The position numbers and the translations under genes were made by a program. The notes under the pieces are model-generated. The model had not been told where the DNA came from, did not search any database, and was given only the letters and a program-made list of their open reading frames with translations. Shown here piece by piece: positions 1 through 7,853 of a DNA stretch of 64,000 nt; within the stretch, counting starts at the first letter, position 1; the number at the start of each line of letters is the position of its first letter. The stretch covers positions 1,674,001-1,738,000 of the forward strand of contig NZ_CP195191.1 of the NCBI RefSeq assembly GCF_051200875.1, given 5' to 3'. This DNA is from Pseudotabrizicola sp051200875. GTDB taxonomy: Bacteria; Pseudomonadota; Alphaproteobacteria; Rhodobacterales; Rhodobacteraceae.

Positions 1-983
1 GGCATCAGAACCGCAAGTGCAACCATTTGATCAATGGTTTCGGCAAAAACCGAAATCACACCACTGGCGAGGATTGCCGTCAGCAAATTGACAAACAGCC
101 ACAGCGCCCGTCCCTTGGCCGCTTCGATCACTGTATCCGACAGGCTGGCTTCGTCATGCACGCCGGCCATACGCAGCACGTCTTCTTCATGTTCTTCGTC
201 CAGCACGTTCATGGCGTCGTCGATGGTGATGATACCGACAAGACGATCATTTTCATCCACAACCGGGCAGGAAATCAGGTGATACTGATTGAACAGATAG
301 GCGACATCGGCCTCCGGTTCTGTTGCCTCGATGGTGCGAAAGCTGTCCTCGACAATCTCTTTCATCTTCACGTCACGCCGCGACGACAAGAGCCGCCCAA
401 GCGTGACATAGGCGACGGGCTTCATCCGTGGATCGACGAGGATGACATGGTAGAACTGATCAGGCAGAAAATCGGCACTGCGCATGTGGTCGATCATCTC
501 GCCCACGGTCCAATGCTCGGGCGCGACCACGACTTCGCGCTGCATCAAGCGCCCAGCCGAATATTCCGGATAAGACAGGGCGCGTTCGACCGCGACACGG
601 TCAGCCGATTCCAAGGCCGACAGGATCACCGCCTGCGCAGGCGCTTCCAGATCTTCAAGAATGTCGACCACGTCATCGGTATCGAGGTCGCGCACAGCTT
701 CGGCCACGACTTCCGGTGGCAGCGCGTCAATCACCTCTTCGCGAATCGCGTCCGAAATTTCCGACAGGATTTCGCCATCAATTTCAGGCGAATAGAGCGT
801 CAGGAGTGCGTTTCGCTCTTCTTCCGAGACTTGTTCAAGAAGGTCGGCGATGTCAGCGGCGTGAAGGGGTTCAAGTAGTTCTGCCACAAGCGCGGCATCG
901 CCTGCGTCAACGGCCTCCAGAACCGCTTCGACCCGGCGTGCGTCGAGACCTTCCTCGTCCTGTTCGATGATCTCTTCCGACAT
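1..983 (-). CDS. mgtE: Magnesium transporter MgtE (partial, 3' end off window)
   Basis: Read leftwards from ATG 983-981 the frame stays open to the window edge: 327 residues of a family usually about 450-470 long. Residues 1-130 are the acidic, leucine-rich superhelical N domain (AELLEPLHAADIADLLEQ), about 130-270 hold two CBS modules ending in VGIITIDDAMNVLDEE, then a connecting helix leads into a first membrane segment (LWLFVNLLTAILASGV). In this family the N and CBS domains bind cytosolic Mg2+ and gate a C-terminal membrane pore, which here lies outside the window. A strong ribosome site (GAGGGGAAAG) precedes the start. It is divergent from the guanine deaminase gene, sharing a gap of about 120 bases. 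Confidence 0.93.
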   Translation of the reverse strand, partial: MSEEIIEQDEEGLDARRVEAVLEAVDAGDAALVAELLEPLHAADIADLLEQVSEEERNALLTLYSPEIDGEILSEISDAIREEVIDALPPEVVAEAVRDLDTDDVVDILEDLEAPAQAVILSALESADRVAVERALSYPEYSAGRLMQREVVVAPEHWTVGEMIDHMRSADFLPDQFYHVILVDPRMKPVAYVTLGRLLSSRRDVKMKEIVEDSFRTIEATEPEADVAYLFNQYHLISCPVVDENDRLVGIITIDDAMNVLDEEHEEDVLRMAGVHDEASLSDTVIEAAKGRALWLFVNLLTAILASGVISVFAETIDQMVALAVLM

Positions 984-1102
984 TCTTTCCCCTCGATTAC
1001 CCGGACCTTAACGAAAGCTGTTTCGGGAAAACAGGGCATAGGGACAAATTTACCCCTGCGCCCGGAACCGATACACTCGCGACGACGGTCAGGAAAGGGC
1101 AG

Positions 1103-2386
1103 ATGATGAAACTGTTGAAAGGACGTGTGTTAAGCTATGTAGGTGATCCCTTCTTCGAGGGCGTCGCGGCGACACGTCTGGAGGAAGCCCTGGTCATTCA
1201 CGAGGGCAAGATTGTTGCGGTTGGCTGTTCTGATGACTTGTCGGCACGGTATCCTGCTGCCGAATCCCTTGATTATGGACAGGCCTTGATCTCTGCGGGT
1301 TTCGTTGATGCCCATGTGCATTATCCGCAAACAGCGATCATCGCGTCGTGGGGAAAGCGGCTGATCGACTGGCTGAACAGCTACACCTTTCCCGAAGAGA
1401 TGCGATTTTCGAACCTTTCTTATGCTGAAACCGTGGCCGAACGGTATTTGGATTTGACTATTTCGAACGGCACCACGTCGTTTTGCAGCTATTGCACCAT
1501 TCATCCCGAAAGCGTGGATGCGATCTTCTCTGCCGCGCGGAACCGAGGTGCCCGGATATGGGCCGGTAAAACCTGTATGGACAGAAATGCACCCGAAGGA
1601 CTGAGAGATTCGGCCCAGAGCGCGTATGAACAGTCTGGGCGACTACTGGAAAAATGGCATGGCAAGGGGCGCACGTCTTATGTCATCACGCCGCGCTTTT
1701 CGCCGACGTCAACCGAGGAACAGCTGGAGGCCTTGGGCCAGCTTTGGGCTGCGAACCCATCTTGTCTGATGCAGACCCATCTGTCTGAACAGACGGATGA
1801 GATTGAATGGGTAAAGTCCCTCTTTCCAACGGCACGCGATTATCTGGACACCTATGAGCGTCACGGGCTCCTTGGTACGGGCGGCCTTTACGGTCATGCA
1901 ATCTGGCTGACAGAGCGTGAAAAAGATCGGCTGAAGGAAGTAGATGCCAGCCTGATCCACTGTCCGACATCCAACACCTTTATCGGCTCTGGCCTTTTTG
2001 CCATGCAGGCGCTGAAGTCAGCGGGTCACCGGATCGGGCTTGCCACTGATACAGGGGGTGGTTCTTCGTTTTCGATGCTGCGCACTATGGCCGCTGCGTA
2101 TGAGGTGGGTCAACTTTCCCACAGCGCCCTGCATCCGTCAGAGTTGTGGTGGCTGGCCACGGTCGGCTCTGCCAAGGCGCTGCGGGCCGATCATTTGATT
2201 GGGAATATCGCACCGGGGATGGAGGCTGATCTGGTGGTGGTCGACCTGGCATCCACCCCCGCCATTGCGCAGGCGACCGCGCGGGCCGAGGATATTTGGC
2301 AGGCGATTTTTCCGACGATCATGATGGCGGATGACCGGGCGATCCGTCAGGTCTGGATAAATGGCAAAATCGCCCACAGCCAGTGA
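1103..2386 (+). CDS. guaD: Guanine deaminase
   Basis: Amidohydrolase-fold enzyme of 427 residues that converts guanine to xanthine and ammonia in purine salvage or catabolism. Visible metal and active-site motifs, in order: the HxH motif (DAHVHYPQ, about residue 70), the guanine-deaminase hallmark GKRLIDWLNSYTFPEE, the third metal histidine in QTHLSEQTDEIEW, GHAIWLTE, and the late aspartate in ATDTGGGSS. Two ATGs lie side by side at 1103 and 1106; either could be used. It converges on the 8-oxoguanine deaminase/RraB-like pair, so two purine-base deaminases face each other across a 50-base gap, which suggests a local purine-base theme. The length is normal for the family. Confidence 0.93.
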   Translation: MMKLLKGRVLSYVGDPFFEGVAATRLEEALVIHEGKIVAVGCSDDLSARYPAAESLDYGQALISAGFVDAHVHYPQTAIIASWGKRLIDWLNSYTFPEEMRFSNLSYAETVAERYLDLTISNGTTSFCSYCTIHPESVDAIFSAARNRGARIWAGKTCMDRNAPEGLRDSAQSAYEQSGRLLEKWHGKGRTSYVITPRFSPTSTEEQLEALGQLWAANPSCLMQTHLSEQTDEIEWVKSLFPTARDYLDTYERHGLLGTGGLYGHAIWLTEREKDRLKEVDASLIHCPTSNTFIGSGLFAMQALKSAGHRIGLATDTGGGSSFSMLRTMAAAYEVGQLSHSALHPSELWWLATVGSAKALRADHLIGNIAPGMEADLVVVDLASTPAIAQATARAEDIWQAIFPTIMMADDRAIRQVWINGKIAHSQ

Positions 2387-2438
2387 TCGGGCAGTCTGAC
2401 GGCTGACTTCCCCCCAAGACAGGGGGCAGTTCGCAAAC

Positions 2439-2768
2439 TCAGTCGAAGCCGAATTCCCAACCATCTGGCACAAAATCAAACTTGAGCCCAATATCGCTGA
2501 TCTGTTTTTCCACGTCCCAAATCACGGCCGGAGCAATCTTGATCGGCGCTTTTGTCGCCACGATCAGCGTGTCCCCCTCTTCATCCCGCTCTGTCACGAA
2601 CCCCTTGGCTTTCAAAGCCTTTTCGGCTGCGTCCCAGTTTGCCTCATCCCCTTCGGCCAAGAGGTAGACTTCCAGCACAGAGCTTTCTGGCAGGGCCTCG
2701 CCATGCTTTTTCAACTCATCGAAGGTGTCAAAAGTCTCGCGCCGCTGGCCTTCAAAATCGTGTTTCAT
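2439..2768 (-). CDS. RraB-like (ribonuclease E inhibitor B family) protein
   Basis: A 109-residue acidic cytosolic protein. The spacing of FDTFDELKKHGEALP, the VYLLAEGDEANWDAAEKAL segment and the C-terminal FDFVPDGWEFGFD fits the RraB family, whose Escherichia coli member binds RNase E and modulates mRNA decay. Distant homologues are numerous and mostly untested, so inhibition of RNase E here is inference. Its ATG lies one base after the stop codon of the 8-oxoguanine deaminase gene, so the two are co-transcribed and probably translationally coupled. No membrane segment or signal peptide is seen. Confidence 0.75.
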   Translation of the reverse strand: MKHDFEGQRRETFDTFDELKKHGEALPESSVLEVYLLAEGDEANWDAAEKALKAKGFVTERDEEGDTLIVATKAPIKIAPAVIWDVEKQISDIGLKFDFVPDGWEFGFD

Positions 2769-2769
2769 T

Positions 2770-4110
2770 TCAGTCCCTTAACCGTCGAGCCAAGATATTC
2801 TGGCGTTCGATCACCTTTGGTAGATCTATTGTTACCACTTGCCCGTCGATAACGACAGGCCGGCCTTCCACCAGAACATGGCGCGCCTTCATAGGCCCAC
2901 AGAACACAAGCGCTGCGACCGGATCCCAACTTCCCGCCGCTTCTATTCCTGAAATATCCCAAATCGCCAGGTCGGCCCGCTTGCCAACCTCGAGCCGGCC
3001 ACAGTCGCCCCGGCCCAGCACATCGGCACCGCCCCTTGTGGCAATCTCCAGCGCCTCGCGCGCGCCCATCGCATCAGCCCCAAGAGAGACGCGCTGCAAA
3101 AGCATGGTCTGACGCGTTTCGGCCATCAAGTTTCCCGCATCGTTGCTGGCAGAACCGTCAACGCCCAGACCCACCTTGACGCCTACATTTCGCATCGCAC
3201 GCACTGGAGCGATCCCGCTGCCAAGCCGGCAGTTCGAACACGGGCAGTGGGCGACCCCTGTGCCTGATCTGGCAAACAGATCAATCTCTTGGCCATTCAG
3301 CTTTACGCAATGTGCGTGCCAGACATCATTGCCCGTCCAACCCAGATCTTCGGCATATTGCCCCGGTCGCACGCCAAACTGCGCCAGACTATAGGCAATG
3401 TCTTCATCATTTTCTGCCAGATGGGTATGCAGCATAACGCCCTTGTCACGCGCCAAAACGGCGGCATCCCGCATCAGGTCACGGCTGACCGAGAATGGCG
3501 AACAAGGCGCAAGGCCGACTCGGATCATCGCCCCTTCTGACGGATCATGAAATGCGTCGACCACCCGGATCATGTCTTCAAGGATGGACTTTTCGTCCTC
3601 TACCAAGGCATCCGGTGGAAGCCCGCCCTTGCTGACACCAATGCTCATCGCGCCGCGTGTCGGATGAAAGCGCATGCCCATCTCGTTGGCCGCATGGATC
3701 GTGTCTTCCAGACGGCTGCCATTGGGATAAAGGTAAAGGTGGTCTGATGTCGTGGTGCAGCCAGATAAAAGCAGTTCAGCCAATCCAACTTGGGTGCTGA
3801 CAAAGAATTCCTCAGGCCCAAAGCGGGACCAGATCGGATAAAGCCGCTGCAGCCAGCCAAAAAGCAACGCGTCTTGTCCGCCCGGCACAGCGCGCGTCAG
3901 CGTTTGGTAAAGGTGGTGGTGCGTGTTCACCAAGCCCGGCGAGACAACACAATTTGATGCTTCAATGACTTCGGCGTTCGGGGCGTGAAGCGCGTGGCCC
4001 ACGGCCGCAATCACCCCGCCACGCACCAAAATATCGGCAGAGGCCAGCTCTTGCCGGGTGTCATCCATGGTGACGACAGCTTCGGCGTTTCGGATCAGAA
4101 TCTCGCGCAT
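2770..4110 (-). CDS. 8-oxoguanine deaminase (amidohydrolase family)
   Basis: Cytosolic 446-residue amidohydrolase. Motifs seen: NTHHHLYQTLTRA (first metal histidines), LLFGWLQRLYPIW, LLSGCTTTSDHLYLYPNG, HTHLAENDED (third metal His), DVWHAHCVKL, and the late metal aspartate in VGLGVDGSASND. The LFGWLQ and SDHLYL signatures match the branch typified by Pseudomonas aeruginosa 8-oxoguanine deaminase, which deaminates 8-oxoguanine to urate. Relatives include hydroxy-triazine aminohydrolases, so the substrate is inferred from motif similarity. It is the first gene of a pair with the RraB-like gene. A perfect inverted repeat lies directly before the ATG and contains the ribosome site (listed separately). 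Confidence 0.85.
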   Translation of the reverse strand: MREILIRNAEAVVTMDDTRQELASADILVRGGVIAAVGHALHAPNAEVIEASNCVVSPGLVNTHHHLYQTLTRAVPGGQDALLFGWLQRLYPIWSRFGPEEFFVSTQVGLAELLLSGCTTTSDHLYLYPNGSRLEDTIHAANEMGMRFHPTRGAMSIGVSKGGLPPDALVEDEKSILEDMIRVVDAFHDPSEGAMIRVGLAPCSPFSVSRDLMRDAAVLARDKGVMLHTHLAENDEDIAYSLAQFGVRPGQYAEDLGWTGNDVWHAHCVKLNGQEIDLFARSGTGVAHCPCSNCRLGSGIAPVRAMRNVGVKVGLGVDGSASNDAGNLMAETRQTMLLQRVSLGADAMGAREALEIATRGGADVLGRGDCGRLEVGKRADLAIWDISGIEAAGSWDPVAALVFCGPMKARHVLVEGRPVVIDGQVVTIDLPKVIERQNILARRLRD

Positions 4111-4111
4111 G

Positions 4112-4143
4112 ACAGGTTCCTTTTCCCCTTCGGTGGAACCTGT
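4112..4143 (-). promoter_or_regulatory. Hairpin masking the ribosome site of the 8-oxoguanine deaminase gene
   Basis: On the minus strand ACAGGTTCC (4143-4135) is a perfect 9-base inverted repeat of GGAACCTGT (4120-4112), with a 14-base loop between. The AAGGA Shine-Dalgarno sequence sits at the base of the 3' arm, and the arm ends one base before the ATG (4110-4108). Folding would occlude ribosome binding. Whether it is regulated, and by what, is not visible. Confidence 0.5.
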
Positions 4144-4220
4144 GACGAGAACGACAGAAGGGGTAAGGACTCGATCTCGCGGCCCGATTTTACTCTGAAA
4201 GCGCCAGAATTTGCAAAGGC

Positions 4221-5021
4221 TTATGCGTTCAGAAGTGCCATAGCTTCGGCATGGATCTCTTTATTCGCCGCCGCCAAAATCTGACCGCCCATGTGGCAAC
4301 CCCCCCCCTGCCAATTGGTCACGATGCCGCCGGCGGCCTCAATGACGGCAATCGGCGCCTGAACGTCATAGGCCTGTAGCCCTGCCTCGATCACCAAATC
4401 AATCGTACCGGCAGCGACCAGCCCATAGGCGTAGCAATCTGTGCCATACCGGGTCAGGCGGGCCTTGACCGAAACACGGCGAAACGCATCACCTTCGGCG
4501 GCAGTCCCCACTTCGGGAAAGGTCGAGAAAAGAATTGCTTCCGAAAGAGCCCGTGGCGGCCTGCAACGCAAAGCCGACTCTCCCGATGGTCCAACGACGC
4601 GGGCAACACCAAAACCACCCTCAAAACGTTCACGGATATAGGGCTGGTCGATCAGGCCATAGACAGGCCCATTTTCATCGGCAACCGAAATCAACACACC
4701 CCAAGTCGGCGTGCCAGACAAATAGCTGCGTGTTCCGTCAATGGGGTCCAGAACCCATGTCAGACCAGAGCTTCCAGAAACCGTGCCAAATTCTTCGCCC
4801 AGAATGCCGTCTTGCGGGCGGCGCCTTGCAAGGATTTCGCGCATCCGTTCTTCGGACAGGCGGTCAGCGACGGTCACTGGGTCGAACCGATCGCTTTCCT
4901 TGTTCTCGGCCGAGAGTTCCGTCTTTCGGAAGTGAAAAAGTGTCGCCTCACGCGCAGCATCGGCCAACGCATGAGCAGTCGCAATCAACTCGGCGATTTC
5001 ATCAGAAGACAACAACGGCAT
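4221..5021 (-). CDS. hisN: Histidinol-phosphatase, inositol-monophosphatase family
   Basis: A 266-residue Mg2+-dependent phosphatase of the IMPase fold. Metal ligands are seen at GEE (residues 75-77), DPIDGT (92-97) and the late aspartate in AYDVQAPIAVIEAAGG. The TRSYLSGTPTWG substrate segment and overall length fit the HisN branch that dephosphorylates histidinol phosphate in histidine synthesis, the usual solution in alphaproteobacteria. Inositol or other sugar phosphates are the alternatives. It lies downstream of the XRE regulator gene, separated by 78 bases that contain two hairpins, so the two are probably not one continuous operon. Confidence 0.85.
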   Translation of the reverse strand: MPLLSSDEIAELIATAHALADAAREATLFHFRKTELSAENKESDRFDPVTVADRLSEERMREILARRRPQDGILGEEFGTVSGSSGLTWVLDPIDGTRSYLSGTPTWGVLISVADENGPVYGLIDQPYIRERFEGGFGVARVVGPSGESALRCRPPRALSEAILFSTFPEVGTAAEGDAFRRVSVKARLTRYGTDCYAYGLVAAGTIDLVIEAGLQAYDVQAPIAVIEAAGGIVTNWQGGGCHMGGQILAAANKEIHAEAMALLNA

Positions 5022-5039
5022 TTCTCACCCCGATCCTGC

Positions 5040-5080
5040 GGGGCAGAATGCCCCACCTAGGGCGCTAACGCCGCCCTAGG
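5040..5080 (-). terminator. Double hairpin between XRE gene and hisN
   Basis: Two adjacent perfect inverted repeats fill the 78-base gap: CCTAGGGCG/CGCCCTAGG (5056-5064 with 5072-5080) and GGGGCA/TGCCCC (5040-5045 with 5049-5054). They lie 3' of the XRE gene on the minus strand and just before hisN. No long T tract follows, so this may be a weak or factor-dependent terminator, an mRNA-stabilising structure or an attenuator in the hisN leader. Confidence 0.45.
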
Positions 5081-5099
5081 CGTAAATCAAGGTTCAAGA

Positions 5100-5462
5100 T
5101 CAGGCGACGTCGCTGAGAACGCGAGCCAGATCGAAAAGACGGCGACGTTGGGCCTCGGGGATCGCGTAGTAGGAACGGACCAGTTCGAGTGCTTCTTTAT
5201 CTGCCAGAATGTCACCAGCAGGTGCAGGAGCTTGAACGCCTTCGCCTTTCAGGCCTTCAAAGAAGAACGAGATGGAGACACCCAAAGCTTCGGCGATATC
5301 CCAAAGCCGCGAAGCGCTGACACGGTTCATGCCAGTCTCGTATTTCTGGATCTGCTGGAACTTGATTCCAACCTTGTCAGCCAATTGCTGTTGGGTCATG
5401 CCGACCATCCAGCGCCTATGGCGGATGCGCTTGCCAACATGGGCATCGACAGGGTGCTTCAT
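5100..5462 (-). CDS. XRE-family helix-turn-helix transcriptional regulator
   Basis: A 120-residue protein with a Cro/C1-type HTH over residues 10-65 (MTQQQLADKVGIKFQQIQKYE, then RVSASRLWDIAEALGVSISFFF) followed by a short helical tail (ALELVRSYYAIPEAQRRRLFDLARVL). Small single-domain XRE proteins of this form are conserved in alphaproteobacteria near central genes; targets are not predictable from sequence. The upstream region is unusually AT-rich and shared with the divergent quinone oxidoreductase gene, which is therefore a possible target together with autoregulation (inference). Confidence 0.88.
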   Translation of the reverse strand: MKHPVDAHVGKRIRHRRWMVGMTQQQLADKVGIKFQQIQKYETGMNRVSASRLWDIAEALGVSISFFFEGLKGEGVQAPAPAGDILADKEALELVRSYYAIPEAQRRRLFDLARVLSDVA

Positions 5463-5785
5463 ACCTTACTCCATCTAACACTTCACATAGCTGTCATAGC
5501 AACAGCCGTGCCAATTCAATCAGAGAGCAGCATTTTACGCCAGCATAGCAGAATCTTTTTGGAAACCCATCTTTTCGTTCAAGTCCAGTTGCACAACTGA
5601 ATAACTGGACCCGCGCTCTCGCAAAGGCGGCAGGCGATTACCGCCAAACACTTAATACGAGTATTTTATTTTGCAACGCATTTTGCAACATCTGCAATCA
5701 GCGACTTGCAATTTGCGACGTCCTTTTGCTTTCTCAGCAACAAAATGACGGGTAATAAGGCCAAAATGACAGACAGAGAATGAAA
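5463..5785. promoter_or_regulatory. Divergent AT-rich intergenic region with TGCAA array
   Basis: No gene is seen in these 323 bases between the XRE gene (leftwards) and the quinone oxidoreductase gene (rightwards). The stretch 5650-5720 is distinctly AT-rich. It holds an AATAC-GA-GTATT inverted repeat (5654-5665), then TGCAA at 5672, 5684, 5693 and 5707 and TGCGA at 5714, three of the five inside TTGCAA palindromes. Clustered short motifs like this suggest an operator or a bent promoter region; the regulator is unknown. Confidence 0.45.
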
Positions 5786-6745
5786 ATGCGCGCCTGGAAG
5801 ATCGAAAGTTTCAACTCGCCGGCAACGCTGTCGTCGGGCACTGTGCCTGTTCCTGCTGCGGGAGAGGTCTTGATCCGTGTGCGGGCTTGCGCTTTGAACT
5901 TTGCGGATACGCTGATGGCTGCCGGGAAGTATCAGGAGATGCCTGCGCTTCCGTTCACGCCCGGTCTGGAATGCGCGGGCGAGGTTGCGTCTTCGGGGCC
6001 ATCAACTCACGGTCCCGCTCCGGGGACGCGCGTTGCCTGTTATGTCGGGCATGGCGGGCTGGCTGACTATGCTTGCGTGCCGGCAGAGCGGCTGATTGTG
6101 ATCCCGCCGTCGATGTCGTTTGAGGAAGCGGCGGCTTTTCCGATTGCTTACGGCACCTCGCATCTGGCCCTGACCCACAAGGCCCGTCTTCAACCTGGCG
6201 AGACTCTTCTGGTTACAGGCGCTGCCGGGGGGGTTGGATTGACGGCGGTCGAGATTGGCAAGCAGTTGGGGGCGCGGGTCATTGCCACGGCGCGGGGCGA
6301 CGAGAAGCTGAAAATCGCAGCGGCGGCGGGGGCGGATGTTCTGATCGACAGCGAAAGCCCGGACTTGAAGCAGCAGCTCAAGGCTTTGGGAGGGATGGAC
6401 GTCACCTATGAAGCGGTTGGCGGGGCGTCGTTCGATGCGGCGTTGAGCGCGTCGCGGCCGGATGGTCGGATCTTGGCCATCGGCTTTGCGGGGGGAGACG
6501 TGCCGCTGATCAAGGCCAATCATCTGCTGGTCAAGAATGTCTCGGTCATGGGGTTCTGGTGGGGCGGCTATCTGCATTTCGCCCCGCATCTGCTGATGGA
6601 GAGCTTGAAAGAGCTGGTCGGCTGGTTTGAAGAAGGGCGGCTTAAGCCGCATGTTTCGGAAATTCTGCCGATGGAATGCTTTCTTGATGGGCTTGAATTG
6701 CTGCGGGCCAGAAAGGCCACCGGGAAGGTCGTGATCCGGCTCTGA
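5780..6745 (+). CDS. NADPH:quinone oxidoreductase (MDR superfamily, zinc-free)
   Basis: A 321-residue medium-chain dehydrogenase/reductase. The N-terminal GroES-like domain (about 1-125) lacks the zinc-binding cysteine cluster, and the Rossmann domain begins at LLVTGAAGGVGLTAVEIGKQ with basic residue RG after the second strand, which fits NADPH preference. This points to the quinone reductase (QOR/zeta-crystallin) group that reduces quinones or other enones in the cytosol. Start ATG at 5780 gives MKMRAW; an internal ATG at 5786 is equally plausible. A GCGTCCCC/GGGGACGC hairpin lies 13 bases after the stop. Confidence 0.85.
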   Translation: MKMRAWKIESFNSPATLSSGTVPVPAAGEVLIRVRACALNFADTLMAAGKYQEMPALPFTPGLECAGEVASSGPSTHGPAPGTRVACYVGHGGLADYACVPAERLIVIPPSMSFEEAAAFPIAYGTSHLALTHKARLQPGETLLVTGAAGGVGLTAVEIGKQLGARVIATARGDEKLKIAAAAGADVLIDSESPDLKQQLKALGGMDVTYEAVGGASFDAALSASRPDGRILAIGFAGGDVPLIKANHLLVKNVSVMGFWWGGYLHFAPHLLMESLKELVGWFEEGRLKPHVSEILPMECFLDGLELLRARKATGKVVIRL

Positions 6746-6758
6746 CCCGCTAAGGACA

Positions 6759-6834
6759 GCGTCCCCGTCGGGGACGCAAAATAGATCAAACGAAATCAAC
6801 GTGTTACGATTTCATTTTAACGAAATCTTAACAC
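6759..6834. terminator. Hairpins between convergent qor-like and LysR genes
   Basis: Two inverted repeats occupy the gap: GCGTCCCC/GGGGACGC (6759-6766 with 6770-6777) and an AT-rich 13-base stem (6801-6813 with 6822-6834, one mismatch, 8-base loop). They lie 3' of both convergent genes and could end transcription from either side, although no clean T tract follows. Confidence 0.45.
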
Positions 6835-6843
6835 ATCCCCGCC

Positions 6844-7722
6844 TTAGGCCACCGCCTGCGGCTTGCTTGAACGCGCGGCATAGGCGCGGCGGATCATGGT
6901 CGCAAGCTCACTGACCGTTTCACTGTGGACTGGGTCGGCGACATAAAGGTTTACCTTCATCCGTTTCAATTCCGGCAGCGTCCCGCTATGCGCAATCCGT
7001 TCGACATAAGGTGGTTCGGACCCTGACAGCACCGTATGAACAGCCAGATCCGCACTGACGCTGGCCTCGATCGTCCGGGTTGAATCGCTTTCCACGGCCA
7101 TCTGCCAAGGGATGCCTGCCGCGTCCAAAGCGGCCTGCACGCTTTGGCGGAAGATGCAGTTGTGTTCATAGGCCAGACGCAAGGGACGCTGCTTCCACGC
7201 AACACCCGAGGGTGCCCCCACCCAGACCAAGGGCAATTCGGCCAGCGTTTCGCCATCCGGATCAACGCCATCTTCGGTGGTCAGGATAATGTCGCATTCC
7301 CCACGCGCGAATTGCGCCCGCAAGACGCGGGTGAAGGACGAGATAAGCGTGACCTTCATTTTCGGGTAACTGCGGGCGAAATGTTGCAAGACCTGCGGAA
7401 TCACAGGATAGACAATATCATGCGGCACTCCCAGCACGATCTCACCTTCATGCGGGTCGCGGGTCAGTCGCCCCATCACCTCGTCATTCAGTGACAGCAT
7501 TTTGCGCGCATAGCCCAGAAGCTGTTCACCTGCCGCTGTCAGGGCAATCTGACGGCCCGAACGATCCAAGAGTTCGACGCCCAGCATTTCCTCTAAGCGC
7601 TTGATCTGCATGGAAACGGCCGATTGGGTCAGGTTCAGGAACCCAGAGGCCCGCGTAACGCCCCCCGCATCGGCCACAGCCACGAAAGACCGAAGGGCGA
7701 CCATGTCGAGATTACGCGGCAT
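6844..7722 (-). CDS. LysR-family transcriptional regulator
   Basis: A 292-residue LTTR. The winged HTH spans residues 5-65 (ALRSFVAVADAGGVTRAS, NLTQSAVSMQIKRLEEMLG, LLDRSGRQIALTAAGEQLL), followed by a periplasmic-binding-protein-like effector domain from about 90 (GEIVLGVPHDIVYPVIPQVL). The sequence resembles the LrhA/HexA-like group. It is divergent from a DUF1127 gene, and a 15-base palindrome of LTTR-box form lies in the shared gap, so autoregulation and control of the DUF1127 gene are likely (inference). The effector is unknown. Confidence 0.9.
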   Translation of the reverse strand: MPRNLDMVALRSFVAVADAGGVTRASGFLNLTQSAVSMQIKRLEEMLGVELLDRSGRQIALTAAGEQLLGYARKMLSLNDEVMGRLTRDPHEGEIVLGVPHDIVYPVIPQVLQHFARSYPKMKVTLISSFTRVLRAQFARGECDIILTTEDGVDPDGETLAELPLVWVGAPSGVAWKQRPLRLAYEHNCIFRQSVQAALDAAGIPWQMAVESDSTRTIEASVSADLAVHTVLSGSEPPYVERIAHSGTLPELKRMKVNLYVADPVHSETVSELATMIRRAYAARSSKPQAVA

Positions 7723-7753
7723 ATCACGATCCTTGATTCAAGACTTCAAAACC

Positions 7754-7768
7754 ATTCGTTTTACGAAT
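7754..7768. promoter_or_regulatory. Candidate LysR-type operator (ATTCGTTTTACGAAT)
   Basis: A perfect palindrome ATTCGT-TTT-ACGAAT lies 32 bases upstream of the LysR start codon and 86 bases upstream of the divergent DUF1127 gene. Its T-N11-A layout is the classical LTTR recognition form. It is assigned to the adjacent LysR protein by position only. Confidence 0.55.
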
Positions 7769-7853
7769 AGAGCGGGTGGCCGTAGTAAGATCAAGAGGTT
7801 TGATGAAAATGCCGTCAAACATCACGATAAAAGATGACCCGAAAGGAAAGACC

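Noticed and set aside
27..878. 283-codon plus-strand open frame
   Set aside because: It is antisense to mgtE, whose minus-strand translation shows the N domain, both CBS modules and the first membrane segment.
6817..6832. TTAA-CGAAATC-TTAAC, a perfect match to the CtrA full site TTAA-N7-TTAA
   Set aside because: It lies between the 3' ends of two convergent genes and forms part of an AT-rich hairpin, so it cannot act as a normal promoter element.
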